A stretch of DNA of 64,000 bases from Roseibium sp. (lineage in GTDB: Bacteria; Pseudomonadota; Alphaproteobacteria; Rhizobiales; Stappiaceae). The notes below the pieces were generated by a model. The model did no database searches and was not told the origin of the DNA. It worked only from the letters and a program-made list of their open reading frames with translations. Position 1 is the first letter of the stretch; each line of letters opens with the position of its first letter. Below, piece by piece: positions 1 to 7,688 of the stretch. The stretch is taken from positions 62,001 to 126,000 of the forward strand of contig JAEPML010000012.1 in assembly GCA_017643925.1 (NCBI GenBank), in the 5' to 3' direction. Both the position numbers and the translations under genes were made by a program.

Positions 1-108
1 TTCGATAACTTCCCGGATTGTAAGGGTAACGGTCTGAGGTTCTGCCGACAGGGAAACAGCAACACTTTGCAACAGGCAGCAGACCGCCAGAACGAAACAC
101 CGCCGCAT
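1..108 (-). CDS. Secreted protein, N-terminal fragment (partial at window edge)
   Basis: An ATG at 106-108 on the minus strand, preceded by an AGGAGAG ribosome site, opens a frame that runs out of the left edge after 36 codons. The peptide starts MRRCFVLAVCCLLQSVAVSL and continues with a polar stretch (SAEPQTVTLTIREVIE). That is a classic signal peptide with an n-region of arginines, a hydrophobic core and a likely cleavage after SLSA. The mature domain begins with beta-strand-like alternating residues, but too little is present to name a family. It lies downstream of and co-directional with the HxlR gene, separated by a 20-bp palindrome. Confidence 0.6.
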   Translation of the reverse strand, partial: MRRCFVLAVCCLLQSVAVSLSAEPQTVTLTIREVIE

Positions 109-141
109 GAACCGCTCTCCTGTAAGCTCTCTCTTTCAATT

Positions 142-161
142 TCTACTATAATTTTAGTAGA
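142..161. promoter_or_regulatory. Inverted repeat upstream of the partial secreted-protein gene
   Basis: The sequence TCTACTA-N6-TAGTAGA is a perfect 7-bp inverted repeat in an AT-rich gap between the HxlR stop (169) and the start of the partial gene (108). Its position fits an operator for the leftward gene. It could instead be a weak terminator hairpin for the HxlR transcript. Confidence 0.45.
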
Positions 162-168
162 TAATGCG

Positions 169-534
169 TCAACCCGTTTGCGCTTTATGCGGCTTTTCCA
201 GATCGGCAAGTCGTTCCGCCCAGACCTTCGAAACCTTCGACAATGGCAAAAGCGCCTCATAGACATCAGAGCCGAGAGCGGTCACGTGGTAGCCATCCTC
301 GCCCAGGGCAACAAAACCGGCAGCCCGCAGCTCCTTGATCCTGGAATTCAACACCCCAGGAGAAATTGTCTCGCAGGCATCCTGCAGCCCGCGGAACGAC
401 AAGGGCCCCTGCTCGCTCAGGGTCCACAGCACACCCATTGCCCAGCGCCGACCCAAAAGGTCAAACATGGCCATGATCGGACTGCCGCTCTTCGAACCGC
501 GTACGGATTGTCCGGGAACGGGAATTTTGGTCAC
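169..534 (-). CDS. HxlR-family winged-helix transcriptional regulator
   Basis: This 121-residue protein has the compact HxlR (MarR-like winged helix) layout. A recognition region around residues 22-75 contains FDLLGRRWAMGVLWTLSEQG and the family-typical segment SFRGLQDACETISPGVLNSRIKELRAAGFV. A wing follows (GYHVTALG), then a C-terminal helix. The length is normal for the family. It is divergent from the EamA transporter at 619, and two tandem inverted repeats lie between them. It most likely regulates that transporter and itself. The signal is unknown; many HxlR proteins sense electrophiles or disulfide stress, but no conserved cysteine arrangement is obvious here. Confidence 0.88.
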   Translation of the reverse strand: MTKIPVPGQSVRGSKSGSPIMAMFDLLGRRWAMGVLWTLSEQGPLSFRGLQDACETISPGVLNSRIKELRAAGFVALGEDGYHVTALGSDVYEALLPLSKVSKVWAERLADLEKPHKAQTG

Positions 535-563
535 AATGTCTCCAGTGCCGTCATTTCATGATT

Positions 564-599
564 GCTATTCTTTTGATAGCTCGCTACTAAATTGATAGC
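564..599. promoter_or_regulatory. Two tandem operator-like inverted repeats between hxlR-type gene and EamA gene
   Basis: GCTATTCTTTTGATAGC (564-580) and GCTACTAAATTGATAGC (583-599) are 17-bp copies of the same partly palindromic pattern GCTAY-N7-ATAGC, repeated with a 19-bp period. They lie wholly within the 84-bp divergent promoter gap and are the natural candidates for binding by the HxlR protein. Confidence 0.6.
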
Positions 600-618
600 A
601 CATTAGGGAAACGGCATC

Positions 619-1572
619 ATGAATGCAAAGGAATTCGGCCTCTGGACCCTGCTGACCCTTCTTTGGGGGGCGTCCTTTCTGGCCATCGGAATTGGCGTGA
701 AATCGCTGGACCCGATGACGCTGGTCGCCGGTCGCATGTTTATCGCGGCCCTTGTCCTCGTTGCCGTGGTCTATCTGACCGGCAATACGCTGCAGCTGGG
801 CAAAAGAGGCTGGTTCATTGCCGGTGTTGCCGGCATGACGGGAAACATTTTGCCATTCCTTCTGATCAGCTATGCCGAGCAGGACGTCAATTCGGGCATG
901 GCCGCCCTGATCATGGGGATCACACCCATCGTCACGCTGGCCGTCGCACCGTTCATTCACCCGGACGAAACACTGGGCAGGCTAAAGATACTCGGGGCGG
1001 GTTTCGGTTTTGCCGGGATCGCAATCCTGGTTGGCCCTTCGGCTGCCGAAGGCGCCGGCGGTTTTCTCGTTCCAAAACTGGCCCTTGTCGCCGCCGCCTT
1101 GCTCTACTCATTCACGACGCTGTTTTCACGCCGCTTCCCCTACCCCAATCCACTCCAGCTTGCAGCCGGTGCGGTGCTGGTCGGTGCACTGGTATCAATG
1201 GTTATCGCGCTTGCCGGGTTCCAGCACTACGGCCGATTGCAAGTGACCTGGCAGGGGCTGCTGGCGGTCGTCTATCTGGGTCTTGGCCCGACTGCTCTTG
1301 CCACCCTCGTCTATTTCTACCTCGTCCCGAGAATTGGCGCCGGGCGATTGAGCCAGGTGAACTATGTCGTTCCGGTTCTTGGAACGCTGCTCGGAATTGC
1401 GTTCCTGGGCGAACGCCCCGACTGGAACACCTGGATCTCTATCCCGGTCATCCTTGTTGGCGTGTTCCTGGTGTCAAGAAATGCGAGCAAACCCGCTCGC
1501 GCCGAGGTCAGTTCCGATCCAGGTAGAACATCCGCACCGTCTGTCTTGGCTGATCGGACGCAGCCCGGCTGA
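619..1572 (+). CDS. EamA/DMT-family transporter
   Basis: This 317-residue integral membrane protein belongs to the drug/metabolite transporter superfamily. About ten hydrophobic helices form two EamA repeats (roughly residues 5-140 and 150-287). Typical motifs are LLWGASFLAIGIGVKSLDP at the start of repeat one and GLGPTALATLVYFYLVPRIGA plus YVVPVLGTLLGIAFLGERP in repeat two. The ATG follows an AGGGAAAC site. Transporters of this type usually export small metabolites; the substrate cannot be read from the sequence. Divergent from the HxlR regulator. Its hydrophilic C-terminal tail overlaps the end of the convergent DUF2141 gene by about 65 bp. Confidence 0.9.
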   Translation: MNAKEFGLWTLLTLLWGASFLAIGIGVKSLDPMTLVAGRMFIAALVLVAVVYLTGNTLQLGKRGWFIAGVAGMTGNILPFLLISYAEQDVNSGMAALIMGITPIVTLAVAPFIHPDETLGRLKILGAGFGFAGIAILVGPSAAEGAGGFLVPKLALVAAALLYSFTTLFSRRFPYPNPLQLAAGAVLVGALVSMVIALAGFQHYGRLQVTWQGLLAVVYLGLGPTALATLVYFYLVPRIGAGRLSQVNYVVPVLGTLLGIAFLGERPDWNTWISIPVILVGVFLVSRNASKPARAEVSSDPGRTSAPSVLADRTQPG

Positions 1573-1996
1573 AGGGCGGCTCGTCATAAGCGTCCCGCGC
1601 GCCACTGACCGTATAGCCTTCGGTCGGGATCTGGTTCTTCATGTCCAGGTCCCGGTTGCCGTTTTCGTCGTGGATGGCCACCACGGCGAAGGGACCTGAC
1701 GTCAAATCGGGAAAGGTCGCCAGGACACGACCTGTCGATGCCGGAACTTCAAGATAGCCGACTGCAGCTTGATAGTCGTAGGTCTTGAGCGCGTCGCGAT
1801 TGTCCATGACCATGACGATCACCTGGCCGTTGCCGTTGCGCACGCCCTCCACGGTGACCTCCAACCCGGTTGCGAGCGGTTTTGCAGCCACTTCGTTTGC
1901 TTCGACCGACGGAACCTTGCTCGCCAGCCAGGCTCCGCCGATCAGAATACCTGCACTGACAGCGATCCCCGTTAGACGTTGCTGAAAAGTCGGCAT
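1508..1996 (-). CDS. DUF2141 domain-containing exported protein
   Basis: A 162-residue protein with an N-terminal hydrophobic segment (about residues 8-26, TGIAVSAGILIGGAWLASKV) that acts as signal peptide or anchor. It is followed by a DUF2141 beta-sandwich. The segments LEVTVEGVRNGNGQVIVMVM, GPFAVVAIHDENGNRDLDMK and GARDAYDEPPFSRAA match this family's signatures (early G.v.V.l, the HDENGN.klD box and the ...PPF..A box). The family is exported and functionally uncharacterised. It begins one base before the stop of the upstream sterol-desaturase-like gene, so the two are very probably co-transcribed. Its 3' end overlaps the convergent EamA gene. Confidence 0.85.
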   Translation of the reverse strand: MPTFQQRLTGIAVSAGILIGGAWLASKVPSVEANEVAAKPLATGLEVTVEGVRNGNGQVIVMVMDNRDALKTYDYQAAVGYLEVPASTGRVLATFPDLTSGPFAVVAIHDENGNRDLDMKNQIPTEGYTVSGARDAYDEPPFSRAASDQPRQTVRMFYLDRN

Positions 1997-1997
1997 G

Positions 1998-2903
1998 TCA
2001 TTTGTCTCCCTGTGTCGGAATGCCCTGCTTGCTTCGTTTCGGTGACCAACCGGGCGGGTTCAACAAGACCCCGACCTTGTTCGCCAGACCCGGCATGGAC
2101 CAGACGTCGCGACCCAGGCGGTAGAACCCGTGTAGGAAGGCGACCAGTGGATTGACCGAATTGATGGGTGTTGTCAGACCATAGGTTACGGCCTCTTTTT
2201 CTTCGGCAAATGTCCCGAACATCCGGTCCCAGATGATGAAAATGCCCGCATAGTTCTTGTCGAGATATTCAGCGTTCGACCCGTGATGCACACGGTGATG
2301 CGAAGGCGTGTTCATCACCGCCTCCACCGGGCGCGGCAGCTTTCCGACCGTCTCCGTGTGCAAGGCCGTCTGGTAGACCTGAACCACCACCTCGGCGAAC
2401 AGCACCACCACCGGATTGAAGCCCAGCAACACCAGAGGCAGGTGAAAGAGGACCGGCCAGAAGGAATCCATCGGGCCGAAACGGTAGGCAACGGAGATGT
2501 TGAAGAACGGCGAGGAATGATGGACCGAATGGGTTGCCCAGCCGATATTCACCCGGTGCAAGAAGCGATGTTCCCAGTAATAGACAAGATCCGCCAGCAC
2601 GATACAGATCAGGACCGTGACCCAGTTGACCTCGATATCGAATATCGCGAACTGCCAGACATAGGTGAACGCCGCAATGTAGAAGGCACCCAGAAACAGA
2701 ATTGTGAGACCGATAAACATCGCCAGCGTCGCGTAATTGGTCAGCGTGTCGCCGATCAGCGTCCAGCTCAGCTTCTTGTAGAGGTAATAGCGGACCAGTT
2801 CGAAAACGAGAAAGCCCAGCGCGATCACGAAAAACCAGTCGTCTATGAAGATTTCCAACCGTTCGAGCCAGGTCAGACTGATGGGTGTTAGCAACGCGTC
2901 CAA
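1998..2903 (-). CDS. Sterol desaturase/fatty acid hydroxylase-superfamily membrane protein
   Basis: About 301 residues with four or more hydrophobic helices and the eight-histidine di-iron pattern of the superfamily. Counting from the chosen start: HRFLH at 112-116, HSVHH at 125-129, a lone H at 182 and HHRVHH at 202-207. Such enzymes hydroxylate or desaturate hydrophobic substrates in the membrane using O2. A TTG at 2933 would add ten residues but lies inside an operator-like repeat and lacks a ribosome site. The TTG at 2901-2903 is preceded by GGAGG five bases upstream, so that start is preferred. It forms a leftward pair with the DUF2141 gene and is divergent from the TetR gene at 2988. 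Substrate unknown. Confidence 0.82.
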   Translation of the reverse strand: MDALLTPISLTWLERLEIFIDDWFFVIALGFLVFELVRYYLYKKLSWTLIGDTLTNYATLAMFIGLTILFLGAFYIAAFTYVWQFAIFDIEVNWVTVLICIVLADLVYYWEHRFLHRVNIGWATHSVHHSSPFFNISVAYRFGPMDSFWPVLFHLPLVLLGFNPVVVLFAEVVVQVYQTALHTETVGKLPRPVEAVMNTPSHHRVHHGSNAEYLDKNYAGIFIIWDRMFGTFAEEKEAVTYGLTTPINSVNPLVAFLHGFYRLGRDVWSMPGLANKVGVLLNPPGWSPKRSKQGIPTQGDK

Positions 2904-2917
2904 GGCGCCCTCCAAAG

Positions 2918-2972
2918 TTATCAACCTTGACAATCAAATGGATGCATGAGAGTAATTTGTCAAGATTGATAA
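2918..2972. promoter_or_regulatory. Paired TetR operators in divergent promoter
   Basis: TTATCAACCTTGACAA (2918-2933) and TTGTCAAGATTGATAA (2957-2972) are inverted copies of one 16-bp site. Each is itself an imperfect palindrome of the form TTRTCAA-N2-TTGAYAA. They flank the 23-bp centre of the gap between the sterol-desaturase-like gene and the TetR gene. The placement suggests that the TetR protein represses both directions. Confidence 0.68.
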
Positions 2973-2987
2973 TTTATCAGGAGACTT

Positions 2988-3575
2988 TTGTTGGCGCGGC
3001 CTGAAATCAAGGAAGATCGCAGAGAACAGATCCTGGACGCGTTCGAGACCTGCGTGGCACGGTACGGCCTTGAAGGCGCGACACTCGGGAAAACCGCGGA
3101 AATTGCGGGCCTGGCTCGCCCGCTCATCCGACACAATGTTGGCAATCGGGAAGATTTGCAGCAGGCACTTGTCGACAGGTTCCTGTCTCAAAGCAGACAG
3201 TCCATGGAAAACCTCATCGCTTTCCTCCCGGGACAAAACCGGCTGAAGGCCATGATCGACATGCTGTTTGATCCCCGCTACGCCAATCCCAAACTCGTCC
3301 GGGTCTTTAACGCCCTGAGTGCAGCTGCACCGGACGACAAGGAGCTTGCCGATCGGCTCCAGCAATGGCTGCAGGATTTTGTCCTTCGCCTGGAGAACGT
3401 CATCAGGCAAGACTATCCTGAAGTCTCTGACCGCAGGATCAGCGCCGTCGCGGCTGGCCTCTCGGGCATCTATTTCAACGTCGAGGCGCTCTACCCGATT
3501 GGTGATCTGGGCGCCTACGGAGAAGCGTCCAGGGAAGCCGCTCTTATTTTGGCAGATGCACTGGAGCAAAGATGA
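2988..3575 (+). CDS. TetR/AcrR-family transcriptional regulator
   Basis: A 195-residue protein with an N-terminal TetR DNA-binding domain (residues 8-55). RREQILDAFETCVARYGLEG is helix 1 and GKTAEIAGLARPLIRHNVGN is the helix-turn-helix. A helical ligand-binding domain follows. Translation starts at TTG 2988, seven bases or so after CAGGAG. Its stop overlaps the ATG of the Rieske oxygenase gene (ATGA), so the two are translationally coupled. The operator pair at 2918-2972 lies directly upstream. It is likely an autorepressor of the Rieske operon and of the divergent hydroxylase-like gene. Confidence 0.87.
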   Translation: MLARPEIKEDRREQILDAFETCVARYGLEGATLGKTAEIAGLARPLIRHNVGNREDLQQALVDRFLSQSRQSMENLIAFLPGQNRLKAMIDMLFDPRYANPKLVRVFNALSAAAPDDKELADRLQQWLQDFVLRLENVIRQDYPEVSDRRISAVAAGLSGIYFNVEALYPIGDLGAYGEASREAALILADALEQR

Positions 3576-4729
3576 TGCAAGCAAGCCATTCCCTTCCCCG
3601 CACTGCCTATGTCGACGACAAGTGGCTTTCGCATGAACAGCGTGGCCTTTTCAGTGGAAGCTGGTGCCTGGTGGGCACGACCGGCGACTTCAAGAACCCC
3701 GGCGACTATCGCCTCGTTGAGATCGGTGGCTACTCGCTCGTTGCCATACTGGACAGGAACGGGGCGCTGAACGCCTTCCACAACGTTTGCCGGCACCGGG
3801 GCACAACGCTGTTCGATGACGACAACGGCAACACCGGCGGTGCAATTGTCTGCCCTTATCATCGCTGGACCTATGGACTTGATGGCGGTTTGCGCGGCGT
3901 TCCGGACAAGGCCACCTGCTTTCCGGACCTGGACAGGGCCGGTCTTGGGCTGAAACCTGCCGGCCTGGGTGTGTTCCGCGAGTTTGTCTTCGTCAATGCC
4001 GACCCGACCGCCAGCTTCGAGGATTGGATTGCCCCCATCAGAGACCGCTCCTGGCCGCATGATCTTTATGCCTCGGACGTGAAGGAGGCTGTCCCTCTAA
4101 CCTATGACCTGAAATGCAACTGGAAGGTCTTTGTCGAAAATGCGATTGATGGCTACCATCTGGCGTACCTGCATGAGAAGACCCTTGGTGGTCCAGCACC
4201 TGACCAGAATATCTGGGACCGGGCGGGCGATCACATGATCTGGTTCGCGACCGAAGAAGGCATCCGTCATCGGCTTCCGAAGAAGATCCGGGATGAAAAC
4301 GGCAGCATCGGCACAATAAGCAGTGCAGCGCAGGCCGGATATGGTGGGGTCTATTACCTTTTTCCTCTGACGCTGGTGGTGCCCACACCCTACGGCCTGT
4401 CCGTTTCGTCCTTGAGGCCTCGCTCGTCGAACAGGACACGGCTCGAATACCGGCACTGGGTCGGGCCTTGGCAATCCCGGGACGATCGCAAACATGTCCC
4501 GGGCTACAACAAGGAAACCGATCTTGTTTCCTCCGACAACTGGACGCGGCATCCACTGGAGACAGGCGACTTTCAAACCGAAGATGTCTGGATCTGTGAA
4601 AAGGTCCAGCGTGGCCTTGAATCACCGGCCTACGAGCCGGGTCCGCTATCAACAGGTCCTGGTGCGGAAGATCCGATCCGCTGGTTTCACGCGTCCCTGG
4701 GCCGAAGACTTGGCGACACCCCGGACTAG
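3572..4729 (+). CDS. Rieske non-heme iron oxygenase, alpha subunit
   Basis: A 385-residue aromatic-ring-hydroxylating-dioxygenase-type alpha subunit. The Rieske [2Fe-2S] ligands are C73-x-H75 (CRHRG) and C94-x2-H97 (CPYHRW). The catalytic domain carries the bridging/iron-binding segment N190-x2-D193-x2-H196-x4-H201 (NAIDGYHLAYLH); the third ligand, an acidic residue, should lie in the last third. The family performs O2-dependent hydroxylation or N/O-demethylation and needs a reductase, which is not encoded nearby. Despite the 'ring-hydroxylating' label, the substrate is open; quaternary amine demethylases share this architecture. The ATG overlaps the TetR stop. A small membrane protein gene follows nine bases later. 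Confidence 0.87.
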   Translation: MMQASHSLPRTAYVDDKWLSHEQRGLFSGSWCLVGTTGDFKNPGDYRLVEIGGYSLVAILDRNGALNAFHNVCRHRGTTLFDDDNGNTGGAIVCPYHRWTYGLDGGLRGVPDKATCFPDLDRAGLGLKPAGLGVFREFVFVNADPTASFEDWIAPIRDRSWPHDLYASDVKEAVPLTYDLKCNWKVFVENAIDGYHLAYLHEKTLGGPAPDQNIWDRAGDHMIWFATEEGIRHRLPKKIRDENGSIGTISSAAQAGYGGVYYLFPLTLVVPTPYGLSVSSLRPRSSNRTRLEYRHWVGPWQSRDDRKHVPGYNKETDLVSSDNWTRHPLETGDFQTEDVWICEKVQRGLESPAYEPGPLSTGPGAEDPIRWFHASLGRRLGDTPD

Positions 4730-4738
4730 AGGACTCCA

Positions 4739-4912
4739 ATGCACTGGACACATATTCTCGGATTTCTGCTTCTGGCCTGGGTCCTTTACGACCTCATGAC
4801 AGGCAAGGTCTGGCTGCACCGCGCCTTTGAGCGCGGAAACGAGCCGGTCCAGTACTGGCTCACTGTCCTGCTATGGTCGGCTGTCGCGATATCCTGTTTC
4901 TTCTGGGTCTGA
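4739..4912 (+). CDS. Small two-helix membrane protein (57 aa)
   Basis: A short gene directly after the Rieske gene: ATG at 4739, preceded by AGAGGA, ending at TGA 4910-4912. The product starts MHWTHILGFLLLAWVLYDLM, has a polar loop (TGKVWLHRAFERGNEPVQYW) and a second hydrophobic helix (LTVLLWSAVAISCFFWV) ending at the very C-terminus. Both helices are rich in tryptophan and aromatic residues. It matches no family I can name. The tight spacing, ribosome site and co-direction argue that it is real and part of the TetR-Rieske operon, perhaps as a membrane anchor or accessory. Confidence 0.65.
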   Translation: MHWTHILGFLLLAWVLYDLMTGKVWLHRAFERGNEPVQYWLTVLLWSAVAISCFFWV

Positions 4913-4930
4913 TCCCATCAAGGCGAAACT

Positions 4931-5578
4931 CTACCTTGCCGCCCAGAGGGCACCGCGTTCAAACAGCGTTCGCATTTGCGGGACCTTGAACTCGTCGGCG
5001 ACGTGACCGAGAGAACTGTAGAACACCCTGCCCTTGCCATAGCGACGTTTCCAGACGACAGGCATCTCGACCCCGTTGATCTCTTCAAACTCGGTGTTCT
5101 CAAAGACCGTGGTCGCGAGCACCTCGATGGACGGGTCGACATGCATGTAATACTGCTCGGACCGATAGGCAAAGTCGCTCAGCCCCGCGACGATCGGATC
5201 GTCCACATCCCGGATGCGGACCTTGTAGTCGATGATATCGCCCGGATGGGCGACCCATTGCCCCCCAACCATGAACTGGTATTCCGGCTCATTGCGGAAG
5301 CTGTCACCCATCTGGCCATGAAACCCGGCAAGGCCGGTCCCCGACCGGATCGCGCTCAGAAGATTGGTGAGTTCCTTCTTTTCGATTGTCGACATGGTGA
5401 TGATCGGAACAATCAGGTCAAAGTCGGTCAGCGGCGCCCTGGCGAGCGCGCCCGTCCCCTCCTCGATCTCAACCTCAAAACCGTTTGCCTGAAGCATGTC
5501 TTTCACGAGTTCTGCACACTGGACCGGCGTATGACCGTCCCAGCCTCCCCAGAAGATGAAAGCCTTTTTGTTCGACAT
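4931..5578 (-). CDS. ThuA domain-containing protein
   Basis: A 215-residue protein of the ThuA (trehalose-utilisation-like) family, which has a class I glutamine-amidotransferase-like fold. Typical segments are AFIFWGGWDGHTP at the N-terminus, DLIVPIITMSTIEKKELTNLL, GTGLAGFHGQMGDSFRNEPEYQFMVGG (split here by function, residues about 90-115) and RYGKGRVFYSSLGHV near the C-terminus. The ATG at 5578 has GGAG eight bases upstream; in-frame ATGs further upstream lack one. ThuA proteins occur in sugar-utilisation loci, but their chemistry is not settled. Convergent with the Rieske operon and divergent from the TetR gene at 5849. Confidence 0.87.
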   Translation of the reverse strand: MSNKKAFIFWGGWDGHTPVQCAELVKDMLQANGFEVEIEEGTGALARAPLTDFDLIVPIITMSTIEKKELTNLLSAIRSGTGLAGFHGQMGDSFRNEPEYQFMVGGQWVAHPGDIIDYKVRIRDVDDPIVAGLSDFAYRSEQYYMHVDPSIEVLATTVFENTEFEEINGVEMPVVWKRRYGKGRVFYSSLGHVADEFKVPQMRTLFERGALWAAR

Positions 5579-5810
5579 GCAATTGCTCCGGGTTCCGACG
5601 GTAAAAACAGCGACGTAACAAGGCCCAACTGATTGCATCATTAGCTTCACCACGCAATGCCCCTGGCTTGGCAAAAACAGCTGTGCGGGCAGAACAGGTG
5701 GTGCAGATGTCTCACCCCAAAAACACCAGCTGCAGCCCGGCGCACGGATGGCTTACTGAAGGAGCGCGAAACAACCCGGCGATTGGAAAAAGGGAACCTT
5801 GACGCAAATT

Positions 5811-5838
5811 CATTTTGTGACTAATCAGTAACAAAATG
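5811..5838. promoter_or_regulatory. 28-bp palindromic operator of the TetR-DUF3817-CopD operon
   Basis: Arms CATTTTGTGACT (5811-5822) and AGTAACAAAATG (5827-5838) form an inverted repeat with a single mismatched pair around a 4-bp centre. The site ends 10 bp before the ATG of the TetR gene, the usual position of an autoregulatory TetR operator. Confidence 0.72.
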
Positions 5839-5848
5839 GAGTTTCACC

Positions 5849-6463
5849 ATGACGGAAGTCTCATCGCGCCCCCACGACAGGGGCAGGCCGCGTCAGTTTG
5901 ATGAAAAACAGGCCCTGAAAGACGCAATCACCGTCTTTCGGCAATACGGATATGAAGCAGCAGGCACCGACAGGCTCGCACACGCCATGGGCATGAAGAA
6001 GCAGAGCATTTACAGGACCTTCGGAAACAAGTCTGCGCTGTTTGACCGATGCTTTGACACCTACCACGCTGACATCACACACGCACTCAAGGCCTCGCTT
6101 CGGGACAGACCGAACCTTGCGGCGGCTCTGAAGGCCAGCCTTCTGGATGCGGTCGATTTCTTTCACAAGGCGCAGGCGCAAGACATGGCCTGCATGATCA
6201 TCGTGATTGCCGCGGCCTCTCCCGACAAGGCTGGCCGGAGCCAACGTGCCTTGCGTGACATCAGAACGACCCTTGGAAAATTGCTGGCGCCTTATCTCGA
6301 CAAGGATCACGGAAAATCGGATGAGCTCGCAATGCTCTTGGTTGCCTTTTTCCAGAGCCTGGCGGTAAGCGCTCGAACCGGTGCCAGCGAGGCCGAACTG
6401 ACCGCCATGGCGGACCTCTATTTCAAAAGCCTCCAGCATCTAACGGGAGACGAGACAACATGA
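5849..6463 (+). CDS. TetR/AcrR-family transcriptional regulator
   Basis: A 204-residue regulator with a TetR DNA-binding domain at residues 18-65. It includes DEKQALKDAITVFRQYGYEA and the HTH segment GTDRLAHAMGMKKQSIYRTFGN, followed by KSALFDRCFDTY. The C-terminal part is helical with a small-residue-rich core. It heads a three-gene operon: its stop overlaps the start of the DUF3817 gene (ATGA at 6460-6463), whose stop in turn overlaps the CopD gene. A strong palindrome lies immediately upstream. Likely an autorepressor of this operon. Confidence 0.88.
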   Translation: MTEVSSRPHDRGRPRQFDEKQALKDAITVFRQYGYEAAGTDRLAHAMGMKKQSIYRTFGNKSALFDRCFDTYHADITHALKASLRDRPNLAAALKASLLDAVDFFHKAQAQDMACMIIVIAAASPDKAGRSQRALRDIRTTLGKLLAPYLDKDHGKSDELAMLLVAFFQSLAVSARTGASEAELTAMADLYFKSLQHLTGDETT

Positions 6464-6750
6464 CCGGATTGCGTGTCGCGGCCCTTGCAGAAGCGACCAC
6501 CCTGATCGTTCTGCTGTTCATTGCCGTTCCTCTGAAATACGGCGCCGGCATCGTCGTTGCGACCAAGATCCTTGGTCCGATCCATGGCCTTGCCTTCCTG
6601 ACCTTCAATTGGAAGGTCTTCCAGGAACACGCATCCGGCAGCCTGAATACGAGGGAAACCTGCCGCCTGCTGATCGGCGCATTTGTGCCGTTTCTCGGCT
6701 TTTACAATGAACGCTGGTTGCGCAGGAAAGCAGAGCAGATCGAACCATGA
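6460..6750 (+). CDS. DUF3817-family small membrane protein
   Basis: A 96-residue protein with about three hydrophobic helices. LRVAALAEATTLIVLLFIAVPLKYG, which must be read in two pieces around residue 20, and GPIHGLAFLTFNWKVF are the hallmarks of DUF3817: an alanine-glutamate turn, a PLKY box and a conserved histidine after helix two. The family is of unknown function and is common beside TetR regulators and small transporters. Start and stop overlap its neighbours by four bases each, indicating translational coupling. Confidence 0.82.
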   Translation: MTGLRVAALAEATTLIVLLFIAVPLKYGAGIVVATKILGPIHGLAFLTFNWKVFQEHASGSLNTRETCRLLIGAFVPFLGFYNERWLRRKAEQIEP

Positions 6751-7157
6751 CATACCTCGTCATCAAGGCCCTTCATCTGGTCGCCATCATGTTGTTTGTG
6801 GGTGGCATGCTGGTGCTGGCCCTGGCGCTCAAGGCGTATCAAAAGGACAGTCTCGGCCCAGACATGCGCCAACAGATCATCAGGTGGGATCGCTTCGCCA
6901 CGTCGCCGGCCCTTGGTCTTGTCTGGGTGCTCGGAATTTCGCTTGCCGTCATGGGAGACTGGTTCCCCGACACCTGGCTGCACCTCAAGTTCGCCATCGT
7001 TCTTCTTTTGTCAGGACTTCATGGAACGCTGTCCGGCAGGCTGAAATCTGAAAAACCGCCGTCCCCCACCAGCAGATTGCCAGGCCTTGCCTTGACCGGT
7101 CTTCTGGCCTCAGTGCCCGTCATCATCTTCCTCGCAACGCTCAAGCCCTGGCTTTAG
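6747..7157 (+). CDS. CopD-family integral membrane protein
   Basis: A 136-residue protein with four predicted transmembrane helices (about residues 5-28, 52-70, 80-96 and 112-131). The first helix, IKALHLVAIMLFVGGMLVLA, has the conserved histidine and the FVGG turn of CopD-like/HemJ-related membrane proteins. WLHLKFAIVLLLSGLHG supplies the second histidine pair. Members of this fold are linked to copper resistance or heme chemistry, but single-domain versions like this one have no settled role. It is the last gene of the TetR operon and is followed by a bidirectional hairpin. Confidence 0.75.
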   Translation: MTYLVIKALHLVAIMLFVGGMLVLALALKAYQKDSLGPDMRQQIIRWDRFATSPALGLVWVLGISLAVMGDWFPDTWLHLKFAIVLLLSGLHGTLSGRLKSEKPPSPTSRLPGLALTGLLASVPVIIFLATLKPWL

Positions 7158-7185
7158 ATTGAAGTATGCCGTGCTGTCACAATGG

Positions 7186-7210
7186 GGCGGCCGGTGCCTT
7201 GCCGGCCGCC
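7186..7210. terminator. Hairpin between convergent operons
   Basis: GGCGGCCGG / CCGGCCGCC form a perfect 9-bp G+C stem around a 7-base loop. It lies between the CopD stop (7157) and the end of the leftward DUF6362 gene (7217), so it can serve both transcripts. There is no long U-run. Confidence 0.6.
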
Positions 7211-7216
7211 ATCCTT

Positions 7217-7576
7217 TCACAATTCCCGTGCCAGCTTTTTGAGCGTGACCTTGTTGCGGCTTGCAACCGTTGTCCGCTTCCAGCCGTATTTCTCGCAAAT
7301 CCGGCTGAACCTGGCTTCACCAGCCTTGCACATGATTTCGAATTGGAGCGCTCGGCGGCTGTCTGGATCCTCGATCCTGGAAAACCAGGTAATCGCTTCC
7401 TCGGCCCGTGAAATTGCGGCAGGCGAATAGGTTCGCCGGCGCTTCTGCGATTTCCCCCGGAACTCGGGCCATGAAGCCAGAACGGCACGCGGCCCGTCGG
7501 ATTTGGCGGTTGCGGCCACCACCTCGAACGCCTCGACCAGGCGTTCGGAGACCTCTTCTGGGCTCATCGCAGTCAT
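7217..7576 (-). CDS. DUF6362-family protein (phage-associated type)
   Basis: A 119-residue basic protein. WPEFRGKSQKRR, SPAAISRAEEAITWFSRIED and the C-terminal segment ARFSRICEKYGWKRTTVASR followed by a VTLKKLA helix agree with DUF6362. That alphaproteobacterial family is often found in prophage-like regions; its C-terminal half resembles a helix-turn-helix. The ATG at 7576 is eight bases after GGAGG; an upstream in-frame start at 7606 lacks a site. It is the last gene of the leftward side of the S24-repressor island. A DNA-binding role is plausible but inferred. Confidence 0.72.
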   Translation of the reverse strand: MTAMSPEEVSERLVEAFEVVAATAKSDGPRAVLASWPEFRGKSQKRRRTYSPAAISRAEEAITWFSRIEDPDSRRALQFEIMCKAGEARFSRICEKYGWKRTTVASRNKVTLKKLAREL

Positions 7577-7688
7577 AGAGAGCCCTCCGGTGCCGTCTGA
7601 GAACACCGGTCATGTGATTTTCCTGGTCGCTTGGCGCCAGCGAGGAACGCGTAGAACGTTTGTCCGGCAAAATATCGAAAGCGCCGCT

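Noticed and set aside
2904..2933. TTG at 2933 as start of the sterol-desaturase-like gene
   Set aside because: The codon is inside the operator repeat and lacks a ribosome site, while TTG 2903 has GGAGG at proper spacing.
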